A DNA stretch of 64,000 bases from Muscardinus avellanarius (GCA_963383645.1 OY726560.1:148873052-148937051); one strand, 5' to 3'. Counted from the stretch's first letter, positions 39,030 through 51,534 are shown. Numbers and translations are program-made. The notes: generated by a model from the sequence alone, not told the origin.

Positions 39030-39290
39030 CGCTGAGCGTGGTGGTGTACGCTTGTAATCCCAGTACTTGGGAGTCTGAGACAGGAGGATTGCGCAGGTTC
39101 AAAGCCAGCCTCAGCTACTTAGTGAGGCTCTCAGCAATTTAGTGAGACCCTATTTCCAAATAAAATACAAAAACAGGTCTGGGAGTATAGCCCAAAGGTA
39201 GAAAGCCTCTGGGTTCCATCCCCAGCACCACACACACACACACACCAAAAAAAAAAAAAAAAAAAAAAGAGAGAGAGAAAAAAACCATCA
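39030..39290 (+). mobile_element. B1-dID SINE in the PDZD8 3'UTR
   Basis: Complete copy with a CA run and a long A tail. It is antisense to PDZD8, so the transcript would carry its complement with a poly(U) stretch. Confidence 0.88.
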
Positions 39291-39555
39291 CAAATGCTTA
39301 GAACTGCTGTTTAAAAGGAAAGCATGACATTCTGAAAGATACTTCAGAACCCTACTGGCAACTGTTTTTCAGTAATTCTGTTATCCTCTACAAAATTCTT
39401 GACCAACTGTATGCTATATTTATTTCCTATTATATTTTGGTTTTCAATGCAAGCTCTTCAAATCAATCACCATGTTTTTACTATTCTTCAGCTGCAAAAA
39501 TGTTTTCAAAAAAATTCAGAGGCATTGAAAGCAAGCAGTATATGTAAAAAAAAAT

Positions 39556-39586
<31 letters not shown>

Positions 39587-40191
39587 CTAAATCAGCATAA
39601 CAGACTAAAGCTGCAGCATCTTTCATTTTATATTTGGCAAAAAACAAAACAAATAGCCCTGCTCCCCAAAGCCCCAAAATAACAAAAAATCTCAAGTAGA
39701 GATGACAAACTTCCAGACACAAAAGAAAGATTCAAAACCTGTTCCCTCAATGATTGCTGTTGTCAATTTGGGCATGCAGCAAATCTGCTATTGTAACCGT
39801 GATGAAAATAAAAATATTTCAATAATCTGGACAGTATCCTATAAACACTAATTCAAAAATTAAGAGAAAGAAAAAAATAATAGAGTGAGACATCACCCAT
39901 ACATAAACATGTAACATTAGCTTACATAATTAGAAAAAGTTAAAAATAAATTAGTAAAAATAAATTCCCAGTATAAATCCAACAAAGCATAGCTATAAAT
40001 GCAACCTGGAACAACCAATTCATGAGCTGGTCATGTTTTTACTGGAAAACAACCTTTTGCATTCCTGTCCTCACACAAGCAAAGAGCCGAACAGCAGGCC
40101 GAGGTGCGTGGCAAGAGGATGAAATGTGGCTGTACCCATGGTAGGTCAGGTGCATCTTTCCCCCAGTTTGTAAACGGACATGGCCTCTCCA

Positions 40192-42398
40192 CTACACAGA
40201 CTCAGATGGGCCAAACAAGTCATCTGAGATGCTGCTGAATGGCTGAGAGTCTATCAGTTGGCTTATTTCACTATCGAGGTCTTCTTCCGTATCATCTGTG
40301 AACTTGCTTATTTTTTTAGCGTGCTGGTCTAAAGACAGACTTTCTAAAGTTTCGATGTCTTCAATACCTGCTCTGTAGTGGATCATAAGAAGTGTTAGAG
40401 CTTGTAGTCTTTCACCTGACTTAGCCAAAGCAGCAGAAAGAAGTGATTTTTTCCTTGTATCAGTTGTCTCTTTTTCCTCTCTAACAAGGGAATTATTGTG
40501 TTCCAACTCCTGATCAATTTCATTCTGTAGCTTATCCAACATGAACTCCAGTTTCTGGATCCTTTCCTCTGTAGGCAAGCCCCTATAGAGATCACGGCCG
40601 ATTTCTTTAACTGCGATGAAAACACTGTCATCCAGCCCGCCTTCCTTTCTCACTAACTTAATTCCTGTGCTGTTTCCCCGTTTGGAAGGGCTGTTTGGAC
40701 CACAGACCTCCGTGTCACTGCCTTCATTGTCCGACGTGTTGGGGGTGTGTTTTGGTGAAGGTTCTACCAGATCGGTTCCTGGTTCAGCAAGGCGAGCTTT
40801 AGAGACTTGACGCAAATTTAGCAAACGAGAGCTTGTATTGATAATATGCCTTGTCAAACCTGTTGTTCTATTGGCTGACTTGTTAGCTTCAGCATCAACA
40901 CGAGGAGGCAGGCTCAAGAGAGGTTCCTGTCCTTCCAGCCTGAGGTTTTTCAGGGTCCGGTCTATTCGCCTCTCAGTTGCTCCACAAAGAGGAGTTTCAG
41001 CTAGACACTTTTCTTGACATTTTTTATGGCAAACATAAGCACAGAACATACACTGGGAAGCTGCTTTTGTCCAAACTTTTTTTTTACAGTAATCACACCA
41101 AGTTGGATTTTGGAACTGAGTATCCTGGAAACTATGTTTATTTTCTGATGAGCTCATCTGTCCAACAAAGTGCTCCTCTTTATTGAGGGTAGAAACTTCT
41201 TCAACCAAATGGAGTTCTTTTTCTTTCTCTACATTAGTCATTATATGATGGTCTGGCTCTCCTTCCTTCAAATATTTAAAGTGAATAGTAATGTCACCAA
41301 AGCAAAACTTGTCATTGAAGCCCTTTTGCATACTCAAGTTGCGCAATGCAGTTCTGGTAACCATTGCTTTAGGGGCAGGGGCTTCCAGTCTGAATTTGGA
41401 AAGGTATTCCATGTTTGATGTAGCTAGGCATCCTAAAGCCACTTCTTCAAGTTTTAAACTAACATGCCCCAAACAGATGAGCCCCCCCAACTTGAAAGGA
41501 TCCCTGCACCACAGTGCAACGTTTAGGTATCTGTGGCAGGCTTCTATGTCAAACAAACAGGATGCCCTCGTTCTTGTCCATTTCCCTAGTTTATTACGAT
41601 ACAAAATCTCCGATGACTCCCATGTTTGACGATCATCTGAACTGTCCTTAGTAGGACAGGAACTTTCTGAAACAAAATCTTTAGTCACTTCTTGCTTTGC
41701 TATAAACTGCTTAGATGTAGTCACATCTTCTATATGATCCACATTTTTCACTTGCTTTTCAGCAGATCTATCAGGATGAGGAGGAGGAGGCAGCACCTTC
41801 TCTGGCTTTTCATTAAGAACATCTGTTTCTGCCTGATTTGGGGCCTCAGAGGCAGGCAGAAGAGCTTTCACTTGTGGGCGTGGTGGCACAGGTGGTTTAA
41901 AAGTGGATCCTTGGGTGGGTTTTGACACTTGTGCTGGGTCTGTCAGCTCAGAAGTCTTTAGGGTTGATGGTTTATTTCCTTCTTTGGATGGAATTTTTGG
42001 TGGTAGTGGGTGACTTCCTGCCAGTGATTTACGGGTTAAAACTGGTGATATAGCGCCAAGGGGTTTAACAGAGAGTGTGGAGGGAGTGCGTTTGGGGCTA
42101 TGACTTAATGATTGAGCCTCGTCTTTGAACTCATTTTGTGCTCTAACATCGCTTGCCAAGTCTTCAAATTCAGAATCCAGGTCTCTATTTTCAACATCTA
42201 CTGCCAACCCAGCAGCTTCCTCTTCAAAATTTGGTTGGCATGAGGCTGACAAAAAGTTTTCTTCCAATTGGCTAAAATTATCTTGCAGCACTGCACCTTG
42301 ATTACCCTGGCCAACAGGCCTCTCATAGTACACCAGCACGCGGTCACCAGCCTGTTTGATAAGCTTCAACACTTGTAGTGTCGATGTAATTTTCACAC
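40192..42398 (-). CDS. PDZD8: PDZD8 last exon, coding part (rest of PDZ, C2-like region, C1 finger, coiled coil)
   Basis: The acceptor is cttaatccag (minus strand) just before 42398; the exon begins with GT of a split glycine codon and ends at TAG (40194-40192). It encodes 734 full codons. In order, with human-like numbering: end of the PDZ domain (GVKITSTLQVLKLIKQ, about 420-449); a long acidic, proline-rich linker with FKPPVPPRPQ, a possible SH3-type ligand (about 41870-41900); a conserved block around YRNKLGKWTRTRASCLFDIE that is probably C2-like; the C1-type finger (41139-40983) with NPTWCDYCKKKVW and CMFCAYVCHKKC; the motif SPKHTPNTSDNEGSDTEVCG; and a coiled coil (ERIQKLEFMLDKLQNEIDQE, about 40585-40380). 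The C-terminus is DDLFGPSESV. An in-frame ATG at 42424 lies in the intron and is not a start. Confidence 0.97.
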
Positions 42399-44679
42399 CT
42401 GGATTAAGATTTGAAAAGAAAAACACGTAAATTATGGCTCTAAAATTTCCTACATTTGTTAAACATAACTGTCATTATCACATAATTATTTAACATATGG
42501 AAGAGTAACAGGGAACCTCAGAGGTATTTCCTGGGTTTCTGGATGAAGCAGTGCATGGACTCCATGGCTGAAGAGCTGATACCCTAGGAGTGCTTCCCTT
42601 GCCAGCCTGGCTAGTAACACCCAGTTACTTCCCATTCCTTTCTAAGTTAAGTGGCATTACTTCTCAGTTTGAAGTGAGGAAGTGAGGAGAGAGACACTGA
42701 ATAATGAGAAACCACTGAAGGAAATTCTGAAATATAGTAGAGATGCAAGTCATGTGATGAGTGACATGAAGTGAGACCAATACTTTGTGAAATAAATGTA
42801 GCAAAATGCTATACTGTGAATAATGGACTCTTTCTCAGGTTCTTTTTATTAGCCATACCCATGAAACGCATCTTTTTTAGGATGAGAAATATTAAGGGAT
42901 AAACTGCTTTTAAAAAGTCATTTGCTATCTGCATCTATAGTATGTATCTTAATTTTATTTTCAAATTGGTACACTAACATAGTTTATTAACACTCAAAAG
43001 ATAATGTACAATGAAAACCTCCCTTCCACCCTACCCCGCAACCATACTTTCCCTTTCCTGAGGAACCCAGCGTTATAAACAATCTGGGCAGTAGTAGACT
43101 TGACTTGTTTCCTGCTACTCTTCCCATCGTCCCCAGATAGCACTTACCCATGCTACCCTTCACAGCAACTCGAGAAAGGTCTTTGTTTTCCAAGGGTCTA
43201 TAGGCCATCCTGAATAAATCAAAAGGAGCAGCACCCCATCTAATAAGCTGACCTTAAGAGTTCCTTAACCTGTGTGCTTTTCTACTTCAGCTGCCTGAGA
43301 AGACCATGCTGAAGACTTGCTCAGCCAGCAAGTGGAGCCTTCTCATATCAAAGAGCTTTCACTTACTACACTGTCTCTAATGACTGTTTTTAGGCAATTC
43401 CCAGCCAGTCAGTCTTCCTTTCTTTTCATGGTCCCACTGGTCTCCCCATATGACTCACTTTTCTACTTAACCTAAGTCTCGAGATTACAATGATGCTCTC
43501 ACAAATACTTGTGATTCTCTTATTGAGTCTCAGCCTTTTCTTCTATAAACCTTTTTTTTTTTTTGGTCCCCAGATTTGCTGGTTCCCTATCCCCTTTTCC
43601 CATTTCTGAACTTACCACCCGGATCTAGCAACAAGTCATACTATCCATTTCTGGTAAGTCAGTCCCATGCTGCTTAGTATTCTTTCAGATTGGTCTCTGA
43701 ACATAAGTCTCCAATCTTTCCTGTTCCTTGATGCCCATCCCCCTTTACTCTAAAGATGATGTCATCTTATGTACCAAAACGATCAACATGAAGGAATCTT
43801 TACTCTCTCCCAATAACTGTTAGTCTTATATCAGAGAAAGAAGTACCCTTTTATTTGTATTTTGGATTCTGTCCTGTCTCCTTCAGTTGCTTCATCAGTT
43901 ATCCTGATTCATATTTTTTCTTTCTTCTTCTTTTAAAAAATGTTCCTTCTCTTGGTTTTCATGACACTATACTAAATTGGTTCCAATCACCTCTCTTCTA
44001 GTTTCCCTTTTCTCCAGCTATACTTGACCCTTATATGCAAACATTACCAAGGTCTGTCTGTGATTACTTCTCTCAGATGGTTTTGTTCTCTGCCTCGTAT
44101 CAAGGTCCCCTCTCTAGTAGTTTCAAAAATGATCATACTTGTTTGGGGTTGTTTTTTCCTTTTTTTCATTTGGTTTCTACATTCCCAAGTATTTCTGGTA
44201 CTATCTTTTCAGCACAGTTAAAACCCCTCTTTGAATGACTGACTCTCCTGTCCTGAATTCTGTGAATCAACTTGCCACCCCCCAGTTAACCCAATTTGAA
44301 TCCTGGAGATAGCTGACTCCCTAGATCCATTCAGCTGTCAATTCTAACTCAGCTTTTAATGCTCCTGATTACTGTCCTCAATTACAGTAATAAAAAGCCT
44401 TTAATTAATTTCTCACACAGACCTTCACTACTTTAATCAACCAAGCATACTATTGCCAGATATTCCTAAAACTTGAGCTCAAAAGATTTTAACCTACAAA
44501 CTTACACTAAAATTTAGAGCTTTCTCATATGGCTCTTCATGATTCATCTAACTTTAACTTCTACTACCTCCCTCTAACTATACTATGTCCTGGGAACATT
44601 AGAGTTTGGCATATGAATAAATGAAAAATAAATCTACCCAGTGATTGTAGCAGGCAAACACTTCAATTTAATCAAAACC

Positions 44680-44680
<1 letters not shown>

Positions 44681-44728
<48 letters not shown>

Positions 44729-44732
44729 ACAC
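44681..44732. repeat. CA microsatellite
   Basis: About 25 CA units with one AAAC interruption. Confidence 0.95.
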
Positions 44733-44927
44733 CCTCTTAAATCTATCCTTGTCTCATCTCTCCCTTAATCATAAGGTACTTTGGCCACTGTGCCTCTGAG
44801 GGTACAGTTGTACAGGGTAACCAAAAAACTGTTGTACATCTCTTTCCTGGCTTTTTTTTCTGTATATAAATATATCCTGTTCTCTAGTCCCAGGAAATAA
44901 ATTAAACTTGTTTGGGTTTTAAAAAAT

Positions 44928-45141
44928 AGCCAGGCATGGTGGCGCACGCTTGTAATCCCAAGATTCGGGAGGCTGAGACAGAGGATTGCGGTTCGCGGTC
45001 AACCTCAGCTACTTAAGACCCTCTGCAAAATAGTGAGACCCTGTTTCAAAATAAAGACTAAAAAAAATAGGGGTGTAGCTCGGAGGTAGAATGCCCCTGG
45101 GTTCCATCCCCAGACCCACAAAAAATTAAAAAAAAAAAAAA
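44928..45141 (+). mobile_element. B1-dID SINE
   Basis: Subtype with gattgcggttcgcggtcaac and tgtagctcggaggtag; A tail. Confidence 0.88.
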
Positions 45142-45350
45142 GGCAGACATGGTGGTGCACACTTGTAATCCAAGCATTTGGAGGCTGAGACCAGAAGATC
45201 GTGGTCCGTGGACAGCCTCAGCTACTTAGTGAAGTCCTCTGCAGCTTAGTGAGACCCTATTTCAAAAACAAAATAAAAATAGGGCAGGGGGTGTAGCTTG
45301 GAGGTCTAATACCCCTGGGTTCCACCCCCAGATCCGCAAAAATAAATAAC
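45142..45350 (+). mobile_element. B1-dID SINE in the tail of the previous copy
   Basis: Begins directly after the A tail of the copy before it; same strand. Confidence 0.88.
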
Positions 45351-46622
45351 ATAAAAAACACATGTTATATGTTAAGTGGCTTTTGCTTTTTTGCTCTGCA
45401 TATATTTGTGCAATTAAGATTTATTTTCAATAATAGGTAACATTTTTCCTATGTGTAAAACTCAAATAGGGTATGTGTATGAATCAACAAAATTTATATT
45501 GAACTGCGGTTTTAGCAGAGGAAGACTAACCCTTATGTTTATGTCAGACAAGTATGTAATGGATAAAGTCTATCTATGTAATGGGTACGGTCATGGACAT
45601 ATAAGAAGGCTTTACACACAGGCATCATCAAGAGCTTTAGAAATGCAGAACCGTGGGCCCTGCCTTGTGTCTATAGACTCAGAATGCCCATTTAAAACCA
45701 TGTCTGGGGAATTGTGAGAAGTGCTGCTCAGCCATGATCAGAGAGATTTCCTTGTGAAAATGCCAATTCAGTTGGACTTCCAGCTATGCACTAAACCATT
45801 TTAATTATTTTACTGTTATGACAGAATTGAACTGAAGGACTTCTTTTTTACATTAAACCAAGAATAACACCTTACTTGGGCACTACCCTACCTTTTTATT
45901 ATCTTAGCTGTGAAAGAACATATCATACTGCCCTTAAAAGATCAAATGTGACTAACCATGTGTTCAGAAAATCTCTTGACAAGTGCTATGGTTGGGATTT
46001 AAAATCTCAGAGCTCACATGCTGGAGGCAGTATGTTTGGAGGTGGGCAGGGCTGGAGGGGATGGATCCCTTGGGGGGTACACTGTGTGAGCTGGGTCCCC
46101 AGCTACAGCAGGTCCTTCTGATCCTTTGCTCCCTGTGCTGCTTGTCAGCATGTCCTGTGGACCTCTGAAATCTCCATACTCATGAGCAAATATCCCCTCC
46201 TTCCTTCAGCTTTGCATGTTGGGTGCTTGGGTCAGACAGTGAGGATGCTGACGGAAGCAGCAAGCCAACAATGGTCACGCACTAACACCTGCAAGGCTTG
46301 GACTGGCAAATCACCTACTTATTGAGGAGAGTTCTCTTTCTTGATAGCATCCAGCTGATAGAAAGGTTATGCGCTGACTTTGATTTGGGCTCAACTCTGA
46401 ATACTGACAGAGTACTAACACGTGGGTGGCCATTCAGAGACACTGTAGGTGGACCCTCTTGGACAAGAAACAGTAGTTTCTATCTGTTCATTTTCTATTC
46501 CTATGTAATGGAAGTAGTCATAATACTACCATTTCTAGGTTATGAATAGTAATGGTGGTAGTTGTAATAGAAAGGGGACTGTTGACTTGCTCCTACTTTC
46601 ACATTCAATAAAAAGTAGAATA

Positions 46623-46822
46623 AGCCAGCATGGCGGCACACACTTGTAATCCCAGCATTTGGGAGGCTGAGACCAGAGGATTGCAGTTCGCGGACAGCCT
46701 CAGCTACTTAGTGAGGCCCTTTGCCTGGTTTCAAAATAAAGAATAAAAAATAGGGCAGGGGATGTAGCTCAGAGGTCGAATGCCCCTGGGTTCCATCTCC
46801 AGACCCGCAAAAGGAAAAAGAA
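46623..46822 (+). mobile_element. B1-dID SINE
   Basis: Complete dimer, tail aaaggaaaaagaatag. Confidence 0.88.
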
Positions 46823-47094
46823 TAGAATAGAATGTAGGAAGGGAAGGAAATTTGGAAAGTTATATAAAAGTGGTTTAAAAATAAAGTACTTTACAGATTC
46901 ATATGTTAGGACTAAAATGGCATATATGTTTTAAATGCATTAAGGTAGTCTTCAGACCTTTAATTTTAATAAGCTTTATTGTTTCCCATTATAAAAGTAA
47001 CAGGTGCTTATTATAGAAACAAAGAAGGAAGAGAGGAAAAACTCTACCCTTACTTTTTAGTTTCTTTGTAAAAGAAAAGTATTAGCATACTTAC

Positions 47095-47257
47095 CTCCAA
47101 TAGCAATTAGGCGATCTCCCCGCTGAAGGTCTGCAACTGCAGCAGGGGAGTTTGGGGCCACGGTTTCAATGATGACATGCCCAGCATACCCGTCAGTCGA
47201 CTGAACAAGACGAAGAGTAAGTCCAACGCTTTGTAAATTCCCTTTTATTAATTCAAC
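47095..47257 (-). CDS. PDZD8: PDZD8 penultimate exon (first two thirds of the PDZ domain)
   Basis: On the minus strand the acceptor (tttatcaaag) precedes 47257 and the donor gtaag follows 47095. The exon has 163 bases, 54 codons plus one base. It reads VELIKGNLQSVGLTLRLVQ, where SVGLTL is the peptide-carboxylate-binding loop, then HVIIETVAPNSPAAVADLQ and RGDRLIAIG. The last base joins GT of the next exon to make glycine. It corresponds to human residues about 366-419. Confidence 0.95.
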
Positions 47258-47742
47258 CTTTGATAAAGGGTGAAAAAAATAAAAACAGTCAAAGGATTTA
47301 CAGTAGTAGAGTGGGAAAAGAGTAACACACTAGAACATCATAGTTGACTGACTTTTGTCCTATAGTAACTATACTTACAGATAAATAATGAAACCAGTGT
47401 TATTTAACTAACATTCTCAGACATACACATTTCAAGTCATCAAAAATTAAACACTTGGTTTTTCAATGTATCTTATTAAAGATCCATGCTCACTATGGGA
47501 AAATTGAAAAGAGAAAAATGAAAACCACTCCTAATCATACTACCTAGAATGACTGTTAATATTTTGTACTAATATGTATTTTAATACAAAGTTGAGAACT
47601 GAATCAAAACGAAGACAGTGAATATAAACTGACACAGTCAATATAATAATATATTGTGTGTATAATTCTGAATCTTGCTTTTTCAAAAAATCAGATAATT
47701 TTCTAATTATCTAATAAAAATTAAAATAATCTGCCATTGAGA

Positions 47743-47751
47743 TTATTATTA

Positions 47752-47790
<39 letters not shown>

Positions 47791-47796
47791 TATATT
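47743..47796. repeat. ATT microsatellite at a SINE tail
   Basis: Trinucleotide array directly before a minus-strand SINE. Confidence 0.93.
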
Positions 47797-47979
47797 TTTT
47801 GTGGTACTGGGGTTCCTGGAAACCCTTCTACTTCTGGGCTACACTCCCAGACCTATTTTATATTTTTATTTGGAAACAGGGTCTCTTAAGCCAGCGCGGC
47901 TGGCTTCGAACCTGTGTGATCCTCCTGTCTCTACCTCCCAAGTGCGAGGATTACAAGTGTGTGCCACCACACCCGGCAA
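47797..47979 (-). mobile_element. B1-dID SINE, short subtype
   Basis: Right half reads ggggttcctggaaaccc and the B1 half is shortened at ccagcgcggctggcttc. These are the marks of the short subtype. Confidence 0.88.
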
Positions 47980-48004
47980 TATTTTACTTTTTATGGCATA
48001 TAAT

Positions 48005-48255
48005 TTCCCTTCTGTATCTGCAGATTTAACCAATAAGAGATTAAAAATTTTGGAAAAAATGCATTTATATTGAATATGTACAGATTTTTTCTTGTCTTGA
48101 CTCCCTAGACAATACAGCATGACAACTAATACATAGAATTTACACTATGTAGTATAAACTAGACATGATTTAAAATATAAGAGAGGACATGCATAGTACT
48201 CTGCTATTTTACATAAGACTTGAGTTTCTGCAGATTGCAGATAACAAGGGATGAT
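48005..48255 (+). mobile_element. Fossil DNA-transposon-like MITE (same family as 32990-33250)
   Basis: Same order of segments: tctgtatctgcagatttaacc, gtacagattttttcttg, acaatacagcatgacaac, ctagacatgatttaaa, acttgagtttctgcagatt. Terminal ctgcag-type ends face each other. Confidence 0.5.
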
Positions 48256-48480
48256 GTGCTGCTGATTTTTCTTTTTAGGGGGAGGAAAAGGTAAAGGGTT
48301 TACAATTGCATTTTACTGAGTTATATTAATGAGATATGCTATTCTTACTTGTTTTTTTCCCTAAACAAATATGTCCTCTGTCACCAAATTGATCAGAAAT
48401 CACTGTCTCTGGAGAATCCCTGATTAACATAATCTGTGAACTAAAGAATGTTATTTGTTCTCATTCAAATCGCTGATTTG

Positions 48481-48690
48481 AGCCGGACGTAGTTGCGCAC
48501 GCTTGTAATCTCCGCGCTTGGGAGGCGGAGACAGGAGGATCACGGAGGTTCGAAGCCAGGCACGCTGGCTCAAGAGACCCTGTTTCCAAATAAAAATATA
48601 AAAAATAGGTCTGGGCGTGTAGCCTGGAGGTAGAAGGGCTTCCAGGAACCCCAGTGCCACAAAATAAATAAGCAAATAAATAAATAAATA
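48481..48690 (+). mobile_element. B1-dID SINE, short subtype
   Basis: Has ggaggcggagacagg, the shortened middle, and cttccaggaaccccagt. Flanked by gctgattt. Confidence 0.88.
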
Positions 48691-48775
48691 TTGCTGATTT
48701 TTAAAAAAATGACCACATCTGTTCAATTGACAAAAATTTAACTGGTGTTTATTATGCTCATTTAGAAATCAGTCA

Positions 48776-48970
48776 GCCGGGCATGGTAGCGCACGTTTGT
48801 AATCCCTGTACTTGGGAGGCTGAGACAAGAGAATCATGGTTTGTGGCCAGCCTCACTTTTAGTGAGGCCCTCTGCAACTTAATGAGACCCTGTTTCAGAA
48901 TAAAGAATAAAATATAGGGCTGGAGGTGTAGCTTGGAGGTAGAATGCCCTTGGGTTCCATCCCCAGTACC

Positions 48971-49024
<54 letters not shown>

Positions 49025-49025
49025 G
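48776..49025 (+). mobile_element. B1-dID SINE
   Basis: Complete copy with a CA run, A tail and AAAAG units. Confidence 0.88.
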
Positions 49026-49212
49026 AAATCAGACTTATTGTTTTCTCTTCTAGCTCACAATTCTTAGTCCTTTAGTCTTAGTTCTTTAAGGGCATGTCAA
49101 AGGGACTTTGCCAAACACCCTGTTAATATCCAAATATATCACTGTCTATATAGCTTTAAACATAAATGCCACTTACCTAAAAATTCAATTTTCCTAACCA
49201 GTGGCTGATTTT

Positions 49213-49430
49213 ATTTATTTATTCTTTTTGAGGGTTTGAGGATGGAACCCAGGGGGCATTCGACCTCCGAATACACCCCCTGCCCTATTTTTTATTCTTT
49301 ATTCTGAAACCAGGTCTCACTGTTTTGCAAAGAACCTCACTAAGTAGCTGAGGCTGTCTGCAAACCATGATCCTCTGGTCTCAGCCTCCCGAATGCTGGG
49401 ATTACAAGCGTGCACCACCACGCCCAGCTC
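49213..49430 (-). mobile_element. B1-dID SINE (first of a same-site pair)
   Basis: Complete minus-strand copy. The flank ccagtggctgatttt occurs on both sides and a third time after the next SINE. Confidence 0.9.
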
Positions 49431-49440
49431 CAGTGGCTGA

Positions 49441-49632
49441 TTTTTTTTTTTTTTTTTTGGTGGTACTGGGGTTCCTGGAAGCCCTTCTACCTCCGGGCTA
49501 CACTCCCAGACTTATTTTATATTTTTGAAACAGGGTCTCTTACGCCAGCGTGGCTGGCTTTGAACCTGTGCAATCCTCCTGTCTCCGCCTCCCAAGCGCG
49601 GGGATTACAAGTGTGCGCCACCACACCTGGCT
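49441..49632 (-). mobile_element. B1-dID SINE, short subtype (second of a same-site pair)
   Basis: Short subtype (ggggttcctggaagccc; cgccagcgtggctggc), flanked by the same 15-base target sequence as the copy before it. Confidence 0.9.
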
Positions 49633-49820
49633 CCAGTGGCTGATTTTAAAAAGCATTATAAGATATTCTTTAATTTGGATATTAATAAGTTATGTGAGGT
49701 TCTTTTTATTTTAAGGAAAATCCTAATCATATTATGCTGGAGAAACAGAAAACATGGTCGAGTTTTGGATTACTTAGATGTTTTCAAAACAAAAGGACAA
49801 TCCCTCTAAAAACATAATTT

Positions 49821-50065
49821 GTGCCGGGCATGGTGACACACGCTTATAATCCCTGCACTTGAGAGGCTGAGACAAGAGGATCGCACAGGTTCGAAGCCAG
49901 CCTCTGCTACTTAGTGAGGCCCTCAGCAACTTAGTGAGACCCTGTTCCCAAGGTCTCCCTAAAGTATAAAGTAGGTCTGGGAGTATAACCCAGAGGCAGG
50001 AAAGCCCCTGGGTTCCACCCTCAGTACCACAAAAAAAACAAAAACAGAAACAAAAACAACCACAA
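49821..50065 (+). mobile_element. B1-dID SINE
   Basis: Complete dimer with a small insertion (aaggtctccct) before the linker and an A/C-rich tail. Confidence 0.87.
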
Positions 50066-51242
50066 CATAATTTGTGTTTAAACCTCCCAAAACACCCATC
50101 AAGTTCCTGCCTTTTCATATAGTAAATGATCATTTTATAATGTTAAGGTACTTTTCAGTTAATAAAGCACTAACACATTTTTGCACTAAGAACAAAAACA
50201 TATTCTTAATATATAGAAATGTAAATTTTTTAAGTTACATTCAGAAATAATGGTAGCAAATAGCTAAGAAACTAAATTGCATGAATCTGAGTATAGTAAC
50301 TTAAAAAATTAACACTTAGGCCGGAAAGGTTGTTTTGTGATTCTTTATCTTAAAAGTAGAATGGAGGTTAGGGGATGGGTTTGAGATGTCACTGAGGCTA
50401 GTATTAAGTATTAGAATAATTTAGTTTCTTGACTTTTCTGCATATAAACCATATTTTTCCCTTTGCTCTTTTTCATTTCAAGTGATACTTGATGTAAACA
50501 TTCCCGATAGAAAAAAGAGATAAGGTTTCATCAGGGTAAATACTGTATTACTTTCCTTTCCTCCCAATTAAGTTCTGACACTGATTCAAACGTTTCAAAA
50601 TATAAAAACTTTTAATTAAGAACCTGACAAAAGAATACATTTAAAATGAGTATCATAATACAAATATTATATATAGGACTATTAGATATATCATTCATTA
50701 AATATATTACAAAACATGCTCATTTAGAACTTTTAAAATAATGATGTAAAAGTAATTAGAAATTCTAAATATTTTCTCCATATCTGATGAAGCATATGAC
50801 ATGCACTCTGATATGTTTTTTAAGATTTTATTATGAAAATTTCAAATATAAGACTACAGAGAATAGTAAAATTAACCCTGTCATAGGTTGTAAAATATGG
50901 TCACAAATTTCTCGTCCTTATATACATATCCCTTTGCAATATAACTACTAAACTTGCCATTAAAAGTATGACTTATTTTCCCATACCTTTCTCACCAACC
51001 AATATGACAAAATATACATTTAAAGCAATAAGCAGAGACATTATCACCCTTCTGCACATTATCAACCTTGATTTAAGTGAAATTTGTAGAATACTATACC
51101 TGACAGTGGGAGAATATACTTTCAAGTGCTTCTAAAATGTGTAAGGTCATATATCAAGTGTCATTAAGTTTAAGGTGACTGAATTCATACAAAGTTTGTT
51201 TTCAGATGATAAGGAAAGTAGGTTAGAAAACAATAAATTGTA

Positions 51243-51244
<2 letters not shown>

Positions 51245-51273
<29 letters not shown>

Positions 51274-51290
51274 TGTATGTATGTATGTAT
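51245..51290. repeat. TATG tetranucleotide microsatellite
   Basis: About eleven units, directly before a minus-strand SINE. Confidence 0.95.
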
Positions 51291-51494
51291 TTTGTAGTGC
51301 TGGGGATGGAACCCAGGGGTGTTCTACCTCTGGGCTATACCCCCAGCTCTATTTTATAATTTTTTGGAAACAGGGTCTCACTAAGTTGCTGAGAGCCTCA
51401 CTAAGTAGCTGAGGCTGGCTTTGAACTTGTATGATCCTCCTGTCTCAGCCTCCCAAGTGCTGGGATTACAAGCATGCACCACCATGCCCAGCTG
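51290..51494 (-). mobile_element. B1-dID SINE
   Basis: From ttttgtagtgctggggatgg to ccaccatgcccagct, beside a TATG array. Confidence 0.88.
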
Positions 51495-51534
51495 AAAATA
51501 ATAAATTAAAAAAAAAAAACTCTCAAAAAAGTTT

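Larger units (their letters stand above)
36560..40191 (-). other. PDZD8: PDZD8 3'UTR (extent inferred) and intergenic junction
   Basis: The sequence left of the PDZD8 stop is AT-rich and has no other gene. It contains an antisense B1-dID SINE (39030-39272), a poly(T) tract (39558-39585) and a MIR-like fossil (38320-38520). The 3' end is not certain: minus-strand AATAAA hexamers occur from about 39.4 kb down to 36581. If the last is used, the UTR meets or overlaps the end of SLC18A2. Confidence 0.6.
42399..47094 (-). other. PDZD8: PDZD8 last intron
   Basis: A 4.7 kb intron. 42430-44680 is AT-rich unique sequence with a short poly(T) at 43551. A CA repeat and three SINEs follow. 45360-46610 shows nothing recognisable. 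Confidence 0.85.

Noticed and set aside
42399..42426. ATG at 42424 as a start for the 744-codon PDZD8 frame
   Set aside because: The nine codons before the glycine are the intron's polypyrimidine-rich end. The exon starts at 42398 and joins 47095 in frame.
46920..47700. Possible old L1 3'UTR-like sequence on both sides of the PDZD8 penultimate exon
   Set aside because: Phrases such as cccattataaaagtaacagg are suggestive but too diverged to call without a library search.
50810..51000. Possible fossil repeat (tttcaaatataagactacag)
   Set aside because: Resembles a common mammalian repeat 3' end, but I cannot name the family or its borders.
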